Origin: Blastomussa wellsi
Taxonomy: Eukaryota > Cnidaria > Anthozoa > Scleractinia > Plerogyridae
Direction of reading: 5' to 3'
Length of the DNA: 64,000 bases
NCBI GenBank assembly: GCA_947652115.1
Contig: OX393566.1
Location: 15,367,494-15,431,493, forward strand
Both the position numbers and the translations under genes were made by a program. Position 1 is the first letter of the stretch. Each line of letters begins with the position of its first letter. Under the pieces are notes generated by a model. It made no database searches, was not told the DNA's origin, and saw only the letters and a list, made by a program, of their open reading frames with translations. This document shows positions 9,915 to 21,960 of the stretch, piece after piece.

Positions 9915-12900
9915 TTAGAATCTTCCATATCCCTTAGCACCCCAGGAAAGAGACCTGATGCAGGCCTCCTTAAAGCCTTGATAATTGCTATGACAAGTTG
10001 GGAGTATCACTCGGTTGAAGCAACTGTCAGCTTCTAGAAGAGGCTTTGAGGGATCTGTATTGAATTGCACTTGCAATTGATTTCCCAGAATGAATGATCC
10101 AGTGATGAACATTAACAGGCTTGCTATCAGTTTCTTTCCAGTATTGGTGTCTATATGAAGCAATAGTAACAAACAAATAGTACCGTATAAGTCAATTGGC
10201 AACTATATTGTAATGTAACTGTGATGTTGGATCCCTAAATATGTATGAATTTTGAAATAAATAATGTAGCAGTGGTCCTTGATGATCATGAAAACACATA
10301 TGTAATAAAAGTAAGTTTCACTACTTCAGAAAGCCATATTCCCCTCAAATCACACTCCCCTCTTTTCCATGAAACAAGCCAAAGGGTAACGGTGCAGAAA
10401 TGCAGTGAGCAATAACTATTAATTATGGCCAGTGGCATTCATACCGTCCTACAGAAACCAAATAAACAACTGTTAACCATTCTAATGTAGTTGTTGCTGA
10501 ATTCACTGAGCTTCTTACTAACACTGACTTGCAAGGAGCATGACAGACATGAATGCTTTACTGTGTGTCACTGATCCCACCCCCATTTGTAATGTTTCAA
10601 TCTACCCAAGCCTGTAAAATTATGGGGAATCATGTATAATCAATAATATAATAAATTATTACCAGGACTGGGGGAGAACATAATCATGTATGCAGCAAAT
10701 GAAATTCAAAAAGTTCTGGTTTGGGGTGAGGCTTCACTCCTCAGTGGCTTAGTATTGTTTAGTAACTTCAAAGAATGGTATAAAATTAATACCTATTTCT
10801 CCGTCACTTTCTCTCAGAAATGAGAAAAACCAATTGTAAGCATTTGATTGCTCTTCAGTTTCTAGAAGCTCCTGAGGTACTTTTTCAAACCTGGCTTCCA
10901 TTAGGTCAACATCTACATCTACATCCTCAACTGCTGGAAAAACAATGCTTGCCATACAATTGTTTGCTCTAAGAAATGCTCCAAGGCCTAAAGCATTCAA
11001 ACCACTGAAAAAAGCATCAAAGGCAGCTGTTCTTGTTGTCAGCACTTCACCAACCATCACATCTTGAATAGCCTTTTCTTTATTTCTGTCTGTTAGAGGA
11101 AGGTCAGTGCATCCATGTCTTACCATGAGACCCTCTAACATGTCTCTCTCACTTTCAGTGAGAGTGACAACGCTGCTGTCACCAGAGACCTAAAAAATTA
11201 ACATGGTAATTACAAATCCACAGCTTTTATGGCTTGATTATACTATTTCATGTTTCAAGTTTCCCAACTTTAAAAAGTGATCATTATCAGTAGTAGGTGT
11301 TTTTGCAGTTTCATAAGAGCTAAAATATTGGAGATTTTTTACTTGCATTTTATGGCTCTACAGCTGTAGAGGCAGTAGTTAGGTTTTGTGTGACAGTCTA
11401 CTTATGTTATGGCATTGCATATGGTATTTCTTTCTTTTCATGTTAAATTTGTTGCCTGCAAAATCTTTTCCAAGTATAATGTTCCCCTACTGTATAAGCC
11501 ATCTGAAATATGACCCCTGCCTCCCACAATAAATTATATCAAGCTCCTCCCACACTGCATCCCCACCATGTGTTAAAAGATGTTGAACAAGCATAATGGC
11601 ACTTCGCATTTTGTAAATGTAGGGTCACAAAGTTAACTCAGTTAATTCATAGGAATGCTTGTGTTTGGTTGCATTCATGTGACCATACAAAGGTGAGAAA
11701 GACAATGTGACATCCATCACTGTGCAGACACAGTTAATAATACGCCATCCAAATGGACAGTTAGGATGGACAAACGAATAAAGTTCATCTCCTATCATAC
11801 ACCACGATGAACAATAACCACATATTTTATTACACAGTTAGTGTATCATCTTAAAAAAGCAATTACTTATTTAATATTAAATAATATTATAATTCATAGG
11901 CCCAGTATGTTGACCAGCTTATCAATCACCCTCACATACCTTTTTATTGCTGGATATGTTAATTAATTATAAAAATGACCTCTATGCCTACCTAAACATG
12001 CCAAAATTGAAAAGTTGACATTGTTTCTAATTGAGATTTCTGAAGAAGTCAATTAAATTCAACACAACTTGCCTTTTCAATAGCACTTTTTAGATCAACA
12101 TCTGCAACATCATTAAGTGTAACCAGGTTCAGTGCCTCATCTACAGAACCACATGTGATGTATTTCACCATTGCAGGAGCTAAACCAGTAAGACCTGTGC
12201 CTCCATGCAGAATACTGTGTGCAACCAGCTTACCAGCCATCTGAAAACATCCACCTGAAACCGCATCCATGCTGCACAGTGGTACCATATGCCCGCACTC
12301 TCCAAAAAACAATTGCAGCGCAGTCTTTGGGTCAACTTTTGTGAGACATTCAATGGCACTAGAAAAATACTCTTTCGTTGGACCGCCAACATCTGCCCCA
12401 ATTTCGCCTGCAAAGTTTACATCCGGTACCTTGTTGAGACTCATGCAAGGATCCTTATAGATACGCATTAGTTGCAGTAAAATTGACTTCTCCATTCTAT
12501 TCAGTTCAATCAGTTGAGTTCCTGCTTTTAAATTGATCTCTCTGTACTTTTTTAGAGCTGTTTCCTTATTTTCCTCTGGCAACACTAGAATACAAAAATT
12601 ACAATATATATTACCATTTCTGACAGTGTGGTATAATAATTATTTTTTTTATCACAAGATGATATGTACATGTACAGTATTTCCATGGCCCATTGAAAAT
12701 GTTTAAAGAAGTCCATAGAACAATTAAAGAAGGGGAGCGAATAAGTATTCTAAGAGCTGTCTCAATCTGTGTTGATATATATTAATAATTATTATCATTC
12801 TACTTTCAGGCGTGTACATACCAACTTACTTGACTTAATGCCTTGTCCCTTAAGGGGTGAAATAGGCTGGTAAATGGGCTGTGTATTATTTGCACCAAAC

Positions 12901-15900
12901 ATTTTTGCTCTACATGTAATTCCAAATACTGTACATGTCATTACGAAGAAATATTTCAGTTTTTCTTTTCCTTGATTCATATTAGTTAATGTCCATTTTA
13001 ATAAACTTGACAAAGACATCAATTTACCAGGAGTCCGAGGTCTGCTGGCCGCCTCTAACATCTGGCTGATGGCATCCTGGAGATCAACACTTCTATTAAG
13101 GACTTCTAAAAGGCTGCTCTCTGGGTGCAAGGGGAACACATCCTTCAGGATATCAATGTCCTTTCAAATAACAAGAAACAGATAGAAACAAATATATTGC
13201 TTCACTACCCAATACAAATCAAACATTTTAAAATTATTTTATTGCTAAGTTTACCTTGGATTTCCCCTGTGTACTGTTTACAAAGAGCATGAAAACTATC
13301 AGTGCAATTACTGGTATTGTAGTTTGTGCTATATATATATGTTACTCATATTTTAGGTGATTGTCTTGGAGATACACTGTGTATAGGCCTAGTGCAAGTG
13401 CATGGTAATACTCAGTTGCACTTTCAGCATCAACACCATACATATACATGTAGACAAAGACTCACAAGAGCTGAGTGTCTCGCTATTTAATCAGATATAC
13501 TGTACTGACAAAACACTGGTCTGTTGGATGGTATATCCTTAACTAATCTACTTTATTTATTACCCATACAATATGCATGCTTTGCAGACATACATGGACC
13601 TGCCGTTAAAGCTACAAAATTAGCAAAAATCTCATTCAAGGATTCACACGTACACATAGTGTAATGTAATCTAGCACTCCATTGATGTTACATGTGGGAA
13701 TGAGTTACCTCTTTGCGGTGCTCATTCAAGTCATTGGCTTCATTTACAATGATCTCAACCTTGTTGCCTTCATTTCCAGTGTTCTCCACCTTTAAATTGC
13801 CTTCATTTCCTGTGTTCTCCACCTTACATATATTGTCTTCAATTTCAATGTTCTTGACCATATTGTCTTCATTTTCAATGTTCTCAACCTTACTGTCTTC
13901 ATTTCCATTTCGTTCATAGCTGTATTTTAAAACAGTACAGAAATCAAATTATTATGGTCAGAAGGGGAATTAATTTCATAATATTGTTGTTTTTTTTTTT
14001 TTGCGTGCGTGTGTGTGTGTGCTAAAAATATTTTGGGCTTCTTCTTGAATTTAGTAAATGGAAATATTTATATGCTTAAAAATACCCAGGCCATCAGCCT
14101 TTTACACATTTTGGAGATTTTCTTGAGATAACAATGTAAACTATATACCGGTACATGTGACTAGTAAAATGAAAAAATAAAAATAAAAAATGCTACTTAA
14201 CAGTGTATCCTTGCCAAACAAAAAAGCAATATTCACATTATTCATGATACAATGTAAATTGAACAAATCTCGAGTTAACCCAGTGCAATAAATATTACTA
14301 CAGTGTAGGAACACCACTTACCTGCAATTTGGAAATATGGCATCAGAGAAAAGTTTGTGTATCGGTTCACAAGCACTTCTCTGTAAGTCGAAATGTGAAA
14401 AAAATACATTATTAAATATTCCAACAAGGAGTATAAGTTAACTGAGATTTTACATCTTGTTATGTTCTTTTCAACAATACCGAGAGAAGTACATATTTGT
14501 CCAAAACAACAAAAATAATTAACCCTTAACATACTAACTGGACACTAAAAAAATACCGTTTTTTGCCGTAAAATCCGATTTTTTGCTGCCATATCGCTAA
14601 ATGGACCTCACACTTACTGAAAAAGCAATTTTCTACCAAAAAGGAAGTTTTCTTTGAAGATGAGGTACATAAATGTACAATATTTAAATTTGGCGCATGC
14701 GCATAAGCCAAAATTTGGACTTGTTTTTTTTTTTTTTTTTGCTGGCCCTTTTCGATTTTTTCCTCTTGCCCTTTTCCTTTCCTTTCTCTTTTCCCTTTTA
14801 TTCTCGTTATCTTCTACTACTCATATCCTTTCTGTCGCCCGTAAAAAGTTGGGTATTTATAATGGGTAAACCTTGGAAATGGGTCCTTGATCAATTGTAG
14901 GTATAATGGGCCTTTTTGTCACCATTTTTGCACCAAAAACTGATCACGTTTTCTTGCAATTGCTCCGTCGGAAAGTGGTCGATATCCAAAACGGACAGTT
15001 GCGTAGATAGACCTATCCTAGCTCTATAATCTGCTTATCAAGAATATCTGGTGGCGTTAAATTGATGACGTCACAAGTGGTACAAAGAGCATGACCAATT
15101 ATATACGCATATATGCATGGTTAGTACGTTAAGGGTTAAAATGAATTGATTTACAATGTTATAAATAATTTTTACATGTACAGAACAATCTTTACAAGTG
15201 TGTACCTATGATTATTAACAACTTTAAAAGGAACAATTCTAATAACTGTTACTGGGTACATGCCTTTCTACCACCATGCTTCTTTTCCTGATGTTCCCTG
15301 TACGTATCCATTGGCATTATCTCGTTGCACTCAAAACACGAGATGATGGGACTATCCTGAAAAATAGCAAATGTGCATGTGCATGTTTATGACATTCAGT
15401 TCCTTACCCAAAATTTTGAAATAGAGCATGCAACCCTCGACTCACATTAAACCATTGGAATTTTCTTATTAACACCTGCAAACTTCATTTGTCCACACGT
15501 ACAATAACATGCAAGGTCTAATAATAGTTATTATTACTTTGGGCCTTCTGTTAAATATAACAAAAAGCATGGACCAGCAGTCCAATCTTTATGCATTCTT
15601 AATGAAAAGCCTAGAAATTTTTGGGAAAAATTAATATAAATTTATAGAACAGGTAAGGCTGTTAACTTACATCAACTGACTGGCTGCAATCAGAAGGTGT
15701 TATGCCACCAGTTTCAATATTCCTTTGGAGTGGTCTTATGAAGATCTGCGCCTGATGTACAAGGTCTTTCAACCTCCTTGGAGTTAATGAGCCTTCAATT
15801 TTATGAAATCCCTGATTAACACCAGATCTTTGATACAAAAGGAGCTCATATCCTCCAGCCTTAACAAGATCTGGGTACTGTTCCAGGAGTTTGTTATGCA

Positions 15901-17817
15901 AATGGACATAATCACCATTCAAATCGAATGTTATTGATGCGGGTCCCAGACCTGCATTTGCCAAAACAGCTTTTTCAGCAACAGTTGCTGGAGGTCTGCT
16001 ACTCCCTGTATCAGACAGACATACAAATTTCAAAGTTGCTGTTTGCAACCTGGCCCTTGATTTTGCTCTGTTTGCATTTCCACCTGAGGTCTTTGGTCTG
16101 TAGGAAAACACTCGCTGATGCTCTTGAACACTAGCTGCTGGAGTAACTGAGGTACACGTACTGCTTGACAATAGGGCATTCCTAGTCCTACCAGTTCCCA
16201 ACTGTCCTGCTCTTACAGCACTAACACTGGATCCTGTCAATAATTTAGGTTACATTAATAAAGTACATTATAGAATAAAAAACAGAAGCAAGGCAATTTT
16301 GGCAAAAACTGCCAAACACTGTATTTATTTTTGAACTCTTTTAACTAATTTGAAATGGTTACCAGTAACAATTAGTTCAAGGAACACAAGAAAATCAGTT
16401 CCAGAAATTGCTTTCCTGCTATGTCTTACTGTACTATTACTATGCTGCAAATAAAGCAAGTCAACCACAAAAAGGGCTATTGATAATGAAGCCTTACATA
16501 TCTACTGTAGTGTGTCTGTGGATTCCCAAACTCTGTCTGCAGCCTGATACACCACCTCTCACAATGTGTTTTCTAGAAAATATCCATTCATTGAATATAT
16601 ACCCTCACCAGGTTTTTGGAAATTCCAGTTCAGTGTACATGTACTTCCCTTTTAAAATTTGGCTCTTGAGATCTCCCACCTTCAATATTATTTTTGGATG
16701 GCCTTCTATTAATATTATCTTATTTTTCAATAATTAATGACAGTCAAAAATTTCCAGAACAAGAATTGACTGACTAGTGTTGGCAGTTTTACTCCCGTGT
16801 TTGACCTTGAGACGAGAATAAAGGATATGTATGTATGTATGTAGTGCTCTTATTTGTGCCTTAACAAATTTTAATTTCCCTTACCACTGGCTACTGGTGA
16901 TGGAGCAGTACAGAAATCAAAAGTAACAATATTAAAATAATTTGTAATCTTAGGGTTTTAACATTTTTGGCTTAAATTTATCAATGATCAGCTTCATTCT
17001 TCTATGTCTATAAAAAAGCCTTAATTTTCATTAGCAAATTTAAATTTCACTAACCACTGCCAGATGGAGCTGTCAAATTACCTGCACTTGATCCTATAGA
17101 AATTAAAAAGACCTGTAATCATGTGGTTTTATTATGTTTTGTCTTTGGCTTGTCGAATATTTCAACCCAACTTCATTTTATTTTCCTGTCTACTGAAATG
17201 CCTAAAAAGTGTTCCACTAATCATGAGAGGATAGGTGAAGGTGAAATCAACTAAAAGCCACACAGATTGGAAACATTGCAAACCAAACCATGATATACTT
17301 ATATATAAGGCACTATTTTCCATGCTAAAATTTGAAAACAAAACTGTATGAAATAAAATTTCTTGAAAAAATAAACTAGTCTATAGAGAGGAGTAGTAAG
17401 GGGCGATTATTATTCTATCATGTAAAAACATTGTTCCAATAGCTGACGTCACTGAATCATCGGTAAATATTGACAAAACAAACAATGCCGCATGAATTAG
17501 ATTTCCCGCCAAAAGATTGCAACCAATTTCCAATTAATAAACAAACAAACTGTTTCAATCGAGAAAGGGATGCTTCACATTGACTTTTAGTTGAAAGCAT
17601 AGAAAAGATCAGTACATTAACCCTTTCTTCAATAGATTGTCCGAGAGATACATTGCCATCAACCCTGTTTGAAACTCGACTTGCAGGCAATGTACAAATA
17701 TTTACAAGCTTAACATAGTTTCTTACCTGATTCTTGGGCCAAATCTAACAGCTGTTCCGCCACCCGAACCAACGTTGTTCGGGCAGATTGTATGTTGTTC
17801 ATATTTCGCTGGCTCAT
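9915..17817 (-). CDS. HECT E3 ubiquitin ligase carried by the transposon
   Basis: Ten exons on the minus strand: 17817-17727, 17093-17055, 16233-15671, 15356-15264, 14380-14322, 13919-13709, 13160-13028, 12584-12073, 11189-10793 and 10150-9915. The joins give 777 aa without a stop. Two introns (after 15264 and 12073) use GC donors (AAG|GCATGT and AAG|GCAAGT). Order of parts: N-terminal helix and a conserved 110-230 region; C2H2 finger at 238-258 (CFECNEIMPMDTYREH and onward); an asparagine/glutamate repeat segment at 285-340; a CUE-like segment at about 353-390 (DILKDVFPLHPE); and the HECT domain from about 400 to 777. HECT hallmarks are VNFAGEIGADVGGPTKEYF, catalytic-type Cys743 in EADSCFNRV, and the terminus GYGRF. 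The predicted role is to transfer ubiquitin to an unknown target, possibly to stabilise or regulate transposition. A 9-nt microexon at 16893-16885 is possible. Confidence 0.82.
13709..13919 (-). repeat. Coding minisatellite in the HECT gene
   Basis: This exon encodes imperfect repeats around KVENIENEDN and KVENTGNEGN, with a nucleotide period of about 33-36 bp. The exon keeps frame on both sides, so repeat number can change the linker between the C2H2 and CUE-like parts without breaking the protein. Confidence 0.7.
16550..16760. repeat. MITE remnant in HECT intron
   Basis: The segment holds TCTAGAAAATATCCATTCAT and then TTGGAAATTCCAGTTCAGTG and TTTTAAAATTTGGC. The same order appears on the opposite strand at 26700-26880, so both are copies of one MITE family. 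This copy has diverged and lies inside an intron of the HECT gene. Confidence 0.5.
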
Positions 17818-17931
17818 CGTCCATACAAATTAAAGATTAGACACGATCTTCAAAATCGCCGCATGGAGCAGATAGTGCATCGATGGACAAATAGCCCATA
17901 GTAATCACAGATCTTTGTCAGCGGTAAAAGA

Positions 17932-18478
17932 GACAGCGAAATAACCGGGTCAGCGGTTAACATTTTAAGAGTTCATAATCGATTGATTATCGATTGAGTT
18001 TGACGGATGTTGTAAACCCTATCGTGGCATGTTGTAAACCCGATCGTGACGTGTTGTAAACCCATGTTGTAAACCCATGTCGTGGCATGTTGTAAACCTA
18101 TGTTGTAACCCGATCGTTACATGCAGCATAAAGTCGCGTTTGGAAAAATCTTGTGAAGTTCATCGATCGAGCCCGTGGCATGTTGTAACGTAAACAGAGA
18201 CGTGGCGTTCGCTTCGTGATGATACAAGGTTGAAAAGTCAATCAAGAACAGTATTCATCGGCAACATGTTGTAAAGTCAGTTGTCACATGTTGTACGATG
18301 TATGTGAACATGTTGTATTGCGATTTAAGACGTTGTATTGTAACTTATGACATATCGTAGTTGTATCGAGAACAACGCAGAGTGTTTGGGAATGTTGTAA
18401 TGCTCTTGGGCATGTATAGCATTGCATGATTGAATGTTGTATTGTCAATTCGAATTTTGGCGGGGATGGAACGCCATA
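17932..18478 (-). repeat. Right 547-bp TIR of the transposon
   Basis: It is the complement of 5258-5804 with no length difference. It carries the same array of CATGTTGTAA motifs. The HECT start codon (17817) lies 115 bp inside the repeat, mirroring the transposase at the other end. Each repeat is therefore placed to act as the promoter of the adjacent gene. Confidence 0.85.
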
Positions 18479-18484
18479 GAAAGA

Positions 18485-19222
18485 AAACCTCATTCTTATT
18501 AGAATCATGAAATAAAAAAATAGGGGTCACCGTACTGGTTATCGCGATAGAGCTGCAGAAAGTACGCACGTTCTGCAATTCCTCCGATTTTCGAGCAGGG
18601 AGTGGGGGGAGTTTCAAATTGGCATGTCCTTGGAAGGTCCTTAAAATGTGCAAGACAGCATCAAAAAAAAGGATTTTAAGGAATTTTCATCGACAAATTG
18701 CAATTGGGACATAATATGATAAAGATGAAGCTTAAACTACAAAAGTAATGATTCATCACAAGGTTAACAGCCATCCTCGGTAGGTGGAACTCGATAACTG
18801 ACGCCTTGTAACGTCATACATATTTTCGAAACTCAACTTGCCCAGAAAACACTGACAGTCGAAAATGTATTCACTTTTACCCTTCGATGGACGCAATTTT
18901 TATAATCTTTCTGTATATGTTCTTTTAACAGCCGCCATTTTGTTATGCGCAGTGAGAGATGCGCAGTGCAAAACCATTGAATCACCTTAAGAATAGAAGC
19001 GAGCTTTGCTAGCTAAACCAATTATACCCCCTCACTACATGCGTCAGCAGTGAGGTGATTTTCTCTCGCGTCAGCTAGCTAAACCAGTTATACCCCCTCA
19101 CTACACGTGTCAACGGTGGTGTGATTTTTGTGGCCAAATTAGGAAATCTCTCGCGTCAGCGGTTTTATCCGGTTTACGACTATATAAAGCGCAGACTTGA
19201 AAAAAACCCTCCACTCACTACC
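18485..19222. promoter_or_regulatory. Upstream region of the C2H2 gene with tandem motif and TATA box
   Basis: A duplicated module of about 70 bp runs from 19003 to 19115. Each copy has GCTAGCTAAACCA, TTATACCCCCTCACTAC and a GTCAGC or GTCAAC site. A TATA box (CTATATAAAG, 19180-19189) lies about 40 bp before the ATG at 19223. The first 500 bp hold no credible gene. Confidence 0.55.
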
Positions 19223-19726
19223 ATGGATTGCATCTTCTGTCGTGTCACCTTTTCCCAAGCCTGCTCTTTCTATCGTCATCTCCGTGAAGTGCATTGGGTG
19301 GGAAAAAAAGAAAGACCAAAGTGCACGCTGTGCTCCAAAACCTTCTCCAGACCAGATCACCTCCTGCGCCACTACCAAAGTCAGCACAGAGAAGAAATGA
19401 ACATTTCTCCGCAAACATTCTCTTGCCAGAATTGTACAAAATCCTACGGACGATTAGATCACCTCAAGCGACACCAGCGAAAATGTCTACAGCTGAAAAC
19501 CCCCATTGAGCTTGAGAAAAACCAGATAGAAGAAGCACCAAACCACGAACATTTTCAATTCCTTGAGGAGCTTTTCGAAGACTTGGGTGTAACTAATTTG
19601 CACTCCGAGCAACCCAAACAGATTGAAGAAGAAGAAACACTGTCACCCGAACTTTTTCAATTACTCGAGGAGTTTTTTCAGAACAATAATAATTTAGAGG
19701 TAGTTCAAATAATGAATGAGTTGTGA
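19223..19726 (+). CDS. Three-finger C2H2 zinc-finger protein
   Basis: A 167-residue intronless gene. Finger 1 is CIFCRVTFSQACSFYRHLRE with VH, finger 2 is CTLCSKTFSRPDHLLRHYQS with QH, and finger 3 is CQNCTKSYGRLDHLKRHQRK ending in C (C2HC type). After residue about 95 the protein is acidic and has two copies of a motif (FQFLEELFEDLG and FQLLEEFFQNNN), possibly short interaction helices. I chose the ATG at 19223 (ACCATGG), 40 bp below a TATA box; the open frame extends upstream but without coding character. AATAAA follows at about 19816. The upstream TACCCCCTC/GTCAGC module resembles that of the GRF gene at 2890, which ties it to the same element. It could be a transcription factor for element genes; that is inference. 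Confidence 0.7.
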   Translation: MDCIFCRVTFSQACSFYRHLREVHWVGKKERPKCTLCSKTFSRPDHLLRHYQSQHREEMNISPQTFSCQNCTKSYGRLDHLKRHQRKCLQLKTPIELEKNQIEEAPNHEHFQFLEELFEDLGVTNLHSEQPKQIEEEETLSPELFQLLEEFFQNNNNLEVVQIMNEL

Positions 19727-20472
19727 ACAAAGACAGTTTTCTTTGTTTAGAATGTTATCATTTCTGGTTTACTTGAAGAATTTGTATGTTTAATTTTAAC
19801 TACCTGTTTCCTTAAAATAAATCCATGGTAGTGAGGCAAATCAAGTTGTTGTTATTATTTTAGCAGACAGGATAGGGAGGGTATCAGATAGTAGCTTGCG
19901 CAAAGATAGAGCGTTCCACACCCTTTTAATGAGAATATAGGCAATAGGTAATAACGAAGAAGGTGATGGAGAGGGATTGAAATGAGCTGTGCGCAGATTG
20001 GCCCATTTAAAAAACACGATGGCGTGTTAAGTGAAGAAAATAATTTTTGTAGCCCGAAACTATTTGTCTGAAAAAAACTGTTTTGAAGAAGGGGAAAAAA
20101 CTTCCAGAGAGACCAGAGCAAATGGATGAAGAGAACCATGGTGATGGAGGAAGAGAGGTGAGGATCTGAAACGCGTGTTGGTTTCAAATGTTACAAAAAA
20201 AAGAGAGAGAGAGAAATCGCAATTTGAATGTCTTCATTGATAATATGTTTAACTCACTCGCGAGTAAATATTTACTTTTGATATGCACCCCGAGGAGAAA
20301 AAGATGAGAGTATATTTTGCTTTTATTCTGTTGGAATGAGTTAAGATCATAGTGAAAGTAGGCTCTCCACAAATAGAAAAAACAGTGTTGACGCACTGGA
20401 GAATTGTTTGTTTGTTTGTTTACACCAAGTCCATTTTCTCTTTTGCTAAAAAAAAGGAAAAGCCTCCTTTTC
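19727..20472. other. Spacer without recognised gene
   Basis: About 740 bp between the C2H2 gene and the 212-bp tandem array. It is AT-rich, with a (GA)n stretch near 20205 and a (TTTG)n stretch near 20410. No supported open frame. Confidence 0.5.
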
Positions 20473-21312
20473 AGTCTATACCTCAGCGGTAAATTAGCTT
20501 CAATTTTCCCGCTCGCTAATTTCCACACTGGACAGCGTTTAAAAAGAAAAAAATCCTTTACGGCGACATTTCAAAACAACAACAAATAACAAAGATGGCC
20601 GCCACACAGCGAGAAATCATTCCCAGTAATAAATTACGCGAAGCAGATTTTCTCCGCGATGAAGCGATAAACAAAGCTAGTTTTCAGTCTATACCTTAGC
20701 GGTAAATTAGTTTCAATTTTCCCGCTCGCTAATTTCCACACTGGACAGCATTTAAAAAGAGAAAATCCTTTACGGCGACATTTCAAAACAACAACAAATA
20801 ACAAAGATGACCGCCACACAGCGAGAAATCATTCCCAGTAAAAAATTACGCAAAGCAGATTTTCTCCGCGATGAAGCGATAAACAAAGCTAGTTTTCAGT
20901 CTATACCTTAGCGGTAAATTAGTTTCAATTTTCCCGCTCGCTAATTTCCACACTGGACAGCGTTTAAAAAGAGAAAATCCTTTACGGCGACATTTCAAAA
21001 CAACAACAAATAACAAAGATGACCGCCACACAGCGAGAAATCATTCCCAGTAAAAAATTACGCAAAGCAGATTTTCTCCGCGATGAAGCGATAAACAAAG
21101 CTAGTTTTCAGTCTATACCTTAGCGGTAAATTAGTTTCAATTTTCCCGCTCGCTAATTTCCACACTGGACAGCGTTTAAAAAGAGAAAATCCTTTACGGC
21201 GACATTTCAAAACAACAACAAATAACAAAGATGACCGCCACACAGCGAGAAATCATTCCCAGTAAAAAATTACGCGAAGCGGATTTTCTCCGTGATGAAG
21301 CGATAAACAAAC
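20473..21312 (+). repeat. 212-bp tandem repeats, about four copies
   Basis: The unit is repeated head to tail with a period of exactly 212 bp. Copies start near 20473, 20684, 20896 and 21108; the second to fourth are nearly identical. Every unit contains an ATG at the same place (20595, 20807, 21019, 21231) followed by about 30 open codons (TATQREIIPSKKLR and onward). Only the last unit runs into a sequence that can join the RING exon, so the array multiplies a 5' exon and its promoter. Confidence 0.85.
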
Positions 21313-21911
21313 TACCTCAAAGAACTGATTACTTACAGGCATGAAAGAAAGGACCTTGATAATTCCTGAGCTACACCCCAAAGCAATTGGCTATAAATAA
21401 AAACGTAAAGAACAAAAGTGTAAATAACAAAAGTTTTTTCACTTTCCAGGTTGGAGTATGCCCAATATGTTTGGAGGATGGTGGGCAAAGTTTACCATGC
21501 TGTGAAGCAAGAATACACGGTGTGTGTCTTGAGGATTGGGTGTGGATTGGACATTCAGAGCAATGTCCCTGCTGCATGCTCAACTTCCCAAGAAACTTTA
21601 TAAGAGAAACCCTTGCTCGAAGAGTGACAAGAGTGCCTGAGATGCAGGCAGCGTTGATTGATGTAAGTACTCACCCAAAAGAACACATATGTTTTTCCAT
21701 TCTGGATATTTTTAAAGAATATTATCTTTTTCAGGGACTGATGGCAAACCGAGAAAGGCGAAGGGCTGCTCACCTAGGAGGAAACAGAGCTGACATAAGA
21801 AGAGCAAATAACGATTTCAAGGAGGTCATGGAAGCGGGAATTGATACCTTGGGGGTGTTTTTTATTTATTTTATCCCTGAGCTACACCACAAAGCAATTG
21901 GCTATAAATAA
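21231..21911 (+). CDS. RING-finger protein, copy 1 (spliced, inferred)
   Basis: Likely exon 1 is 21231-21338 (36 codons), ending at a CAG|GC donor; this is inferred because it keeps frame. The RING exon is 21450-21662, after a TTTCCAG acceptor. A third exon starts at 21735, after an intron of exactly 72 bp (21663-21734, GTAAGT...TTTTTCAG). That short intron is open and a multiple of three, so retention would not break the frame. The RING signature is CPICLED, then LPCCEARIHGVCLEDW, then CPCC, an H2/C3HC4-like ubiquitin-ligase finger. The tail is arginine-rich (RERRRAAHLGGNRADIRR). The end at 21911 runs into the duplicated upstream sequence, so the 3' end of this copy is artificial. Host or viral origin is unclear. 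Confidence 0.55.
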
Positions 21912-21960
21912 AAAAGTAAAGAACAAAAGTGTAAATAACAAAAGTTTTTTCACTTTCCAG

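Larger units (their letters stand above)
5258..18478. mobile_element. Complete IS3EU-like DNA transposon with HECT cargo
   Basis: The element is 13,221 bp. Terminal inverted repeats of exactly 547 bp (5258-5804 and 17932-18478) begin TATGGCGTTCCATCCCC. The 6-bp GAAAGA flanks both sides (5252-5257 and 18479-18484), a perfect target duplication. Two convergent genes with intact spliced reading frames lie inside: an integrase-fold DDE transposase (5838-9041, plus) and a HECT ubiquitin ligase (17817-9915, minus). The 6-bp duplication and integrase-like transposase fit the IS3EU superfamily as I know it, but this was not checked against a repeat library. Both genes are open and the repeats are almost identical, so the insertion is young and the copy may be active. 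Confidence 0.88.
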
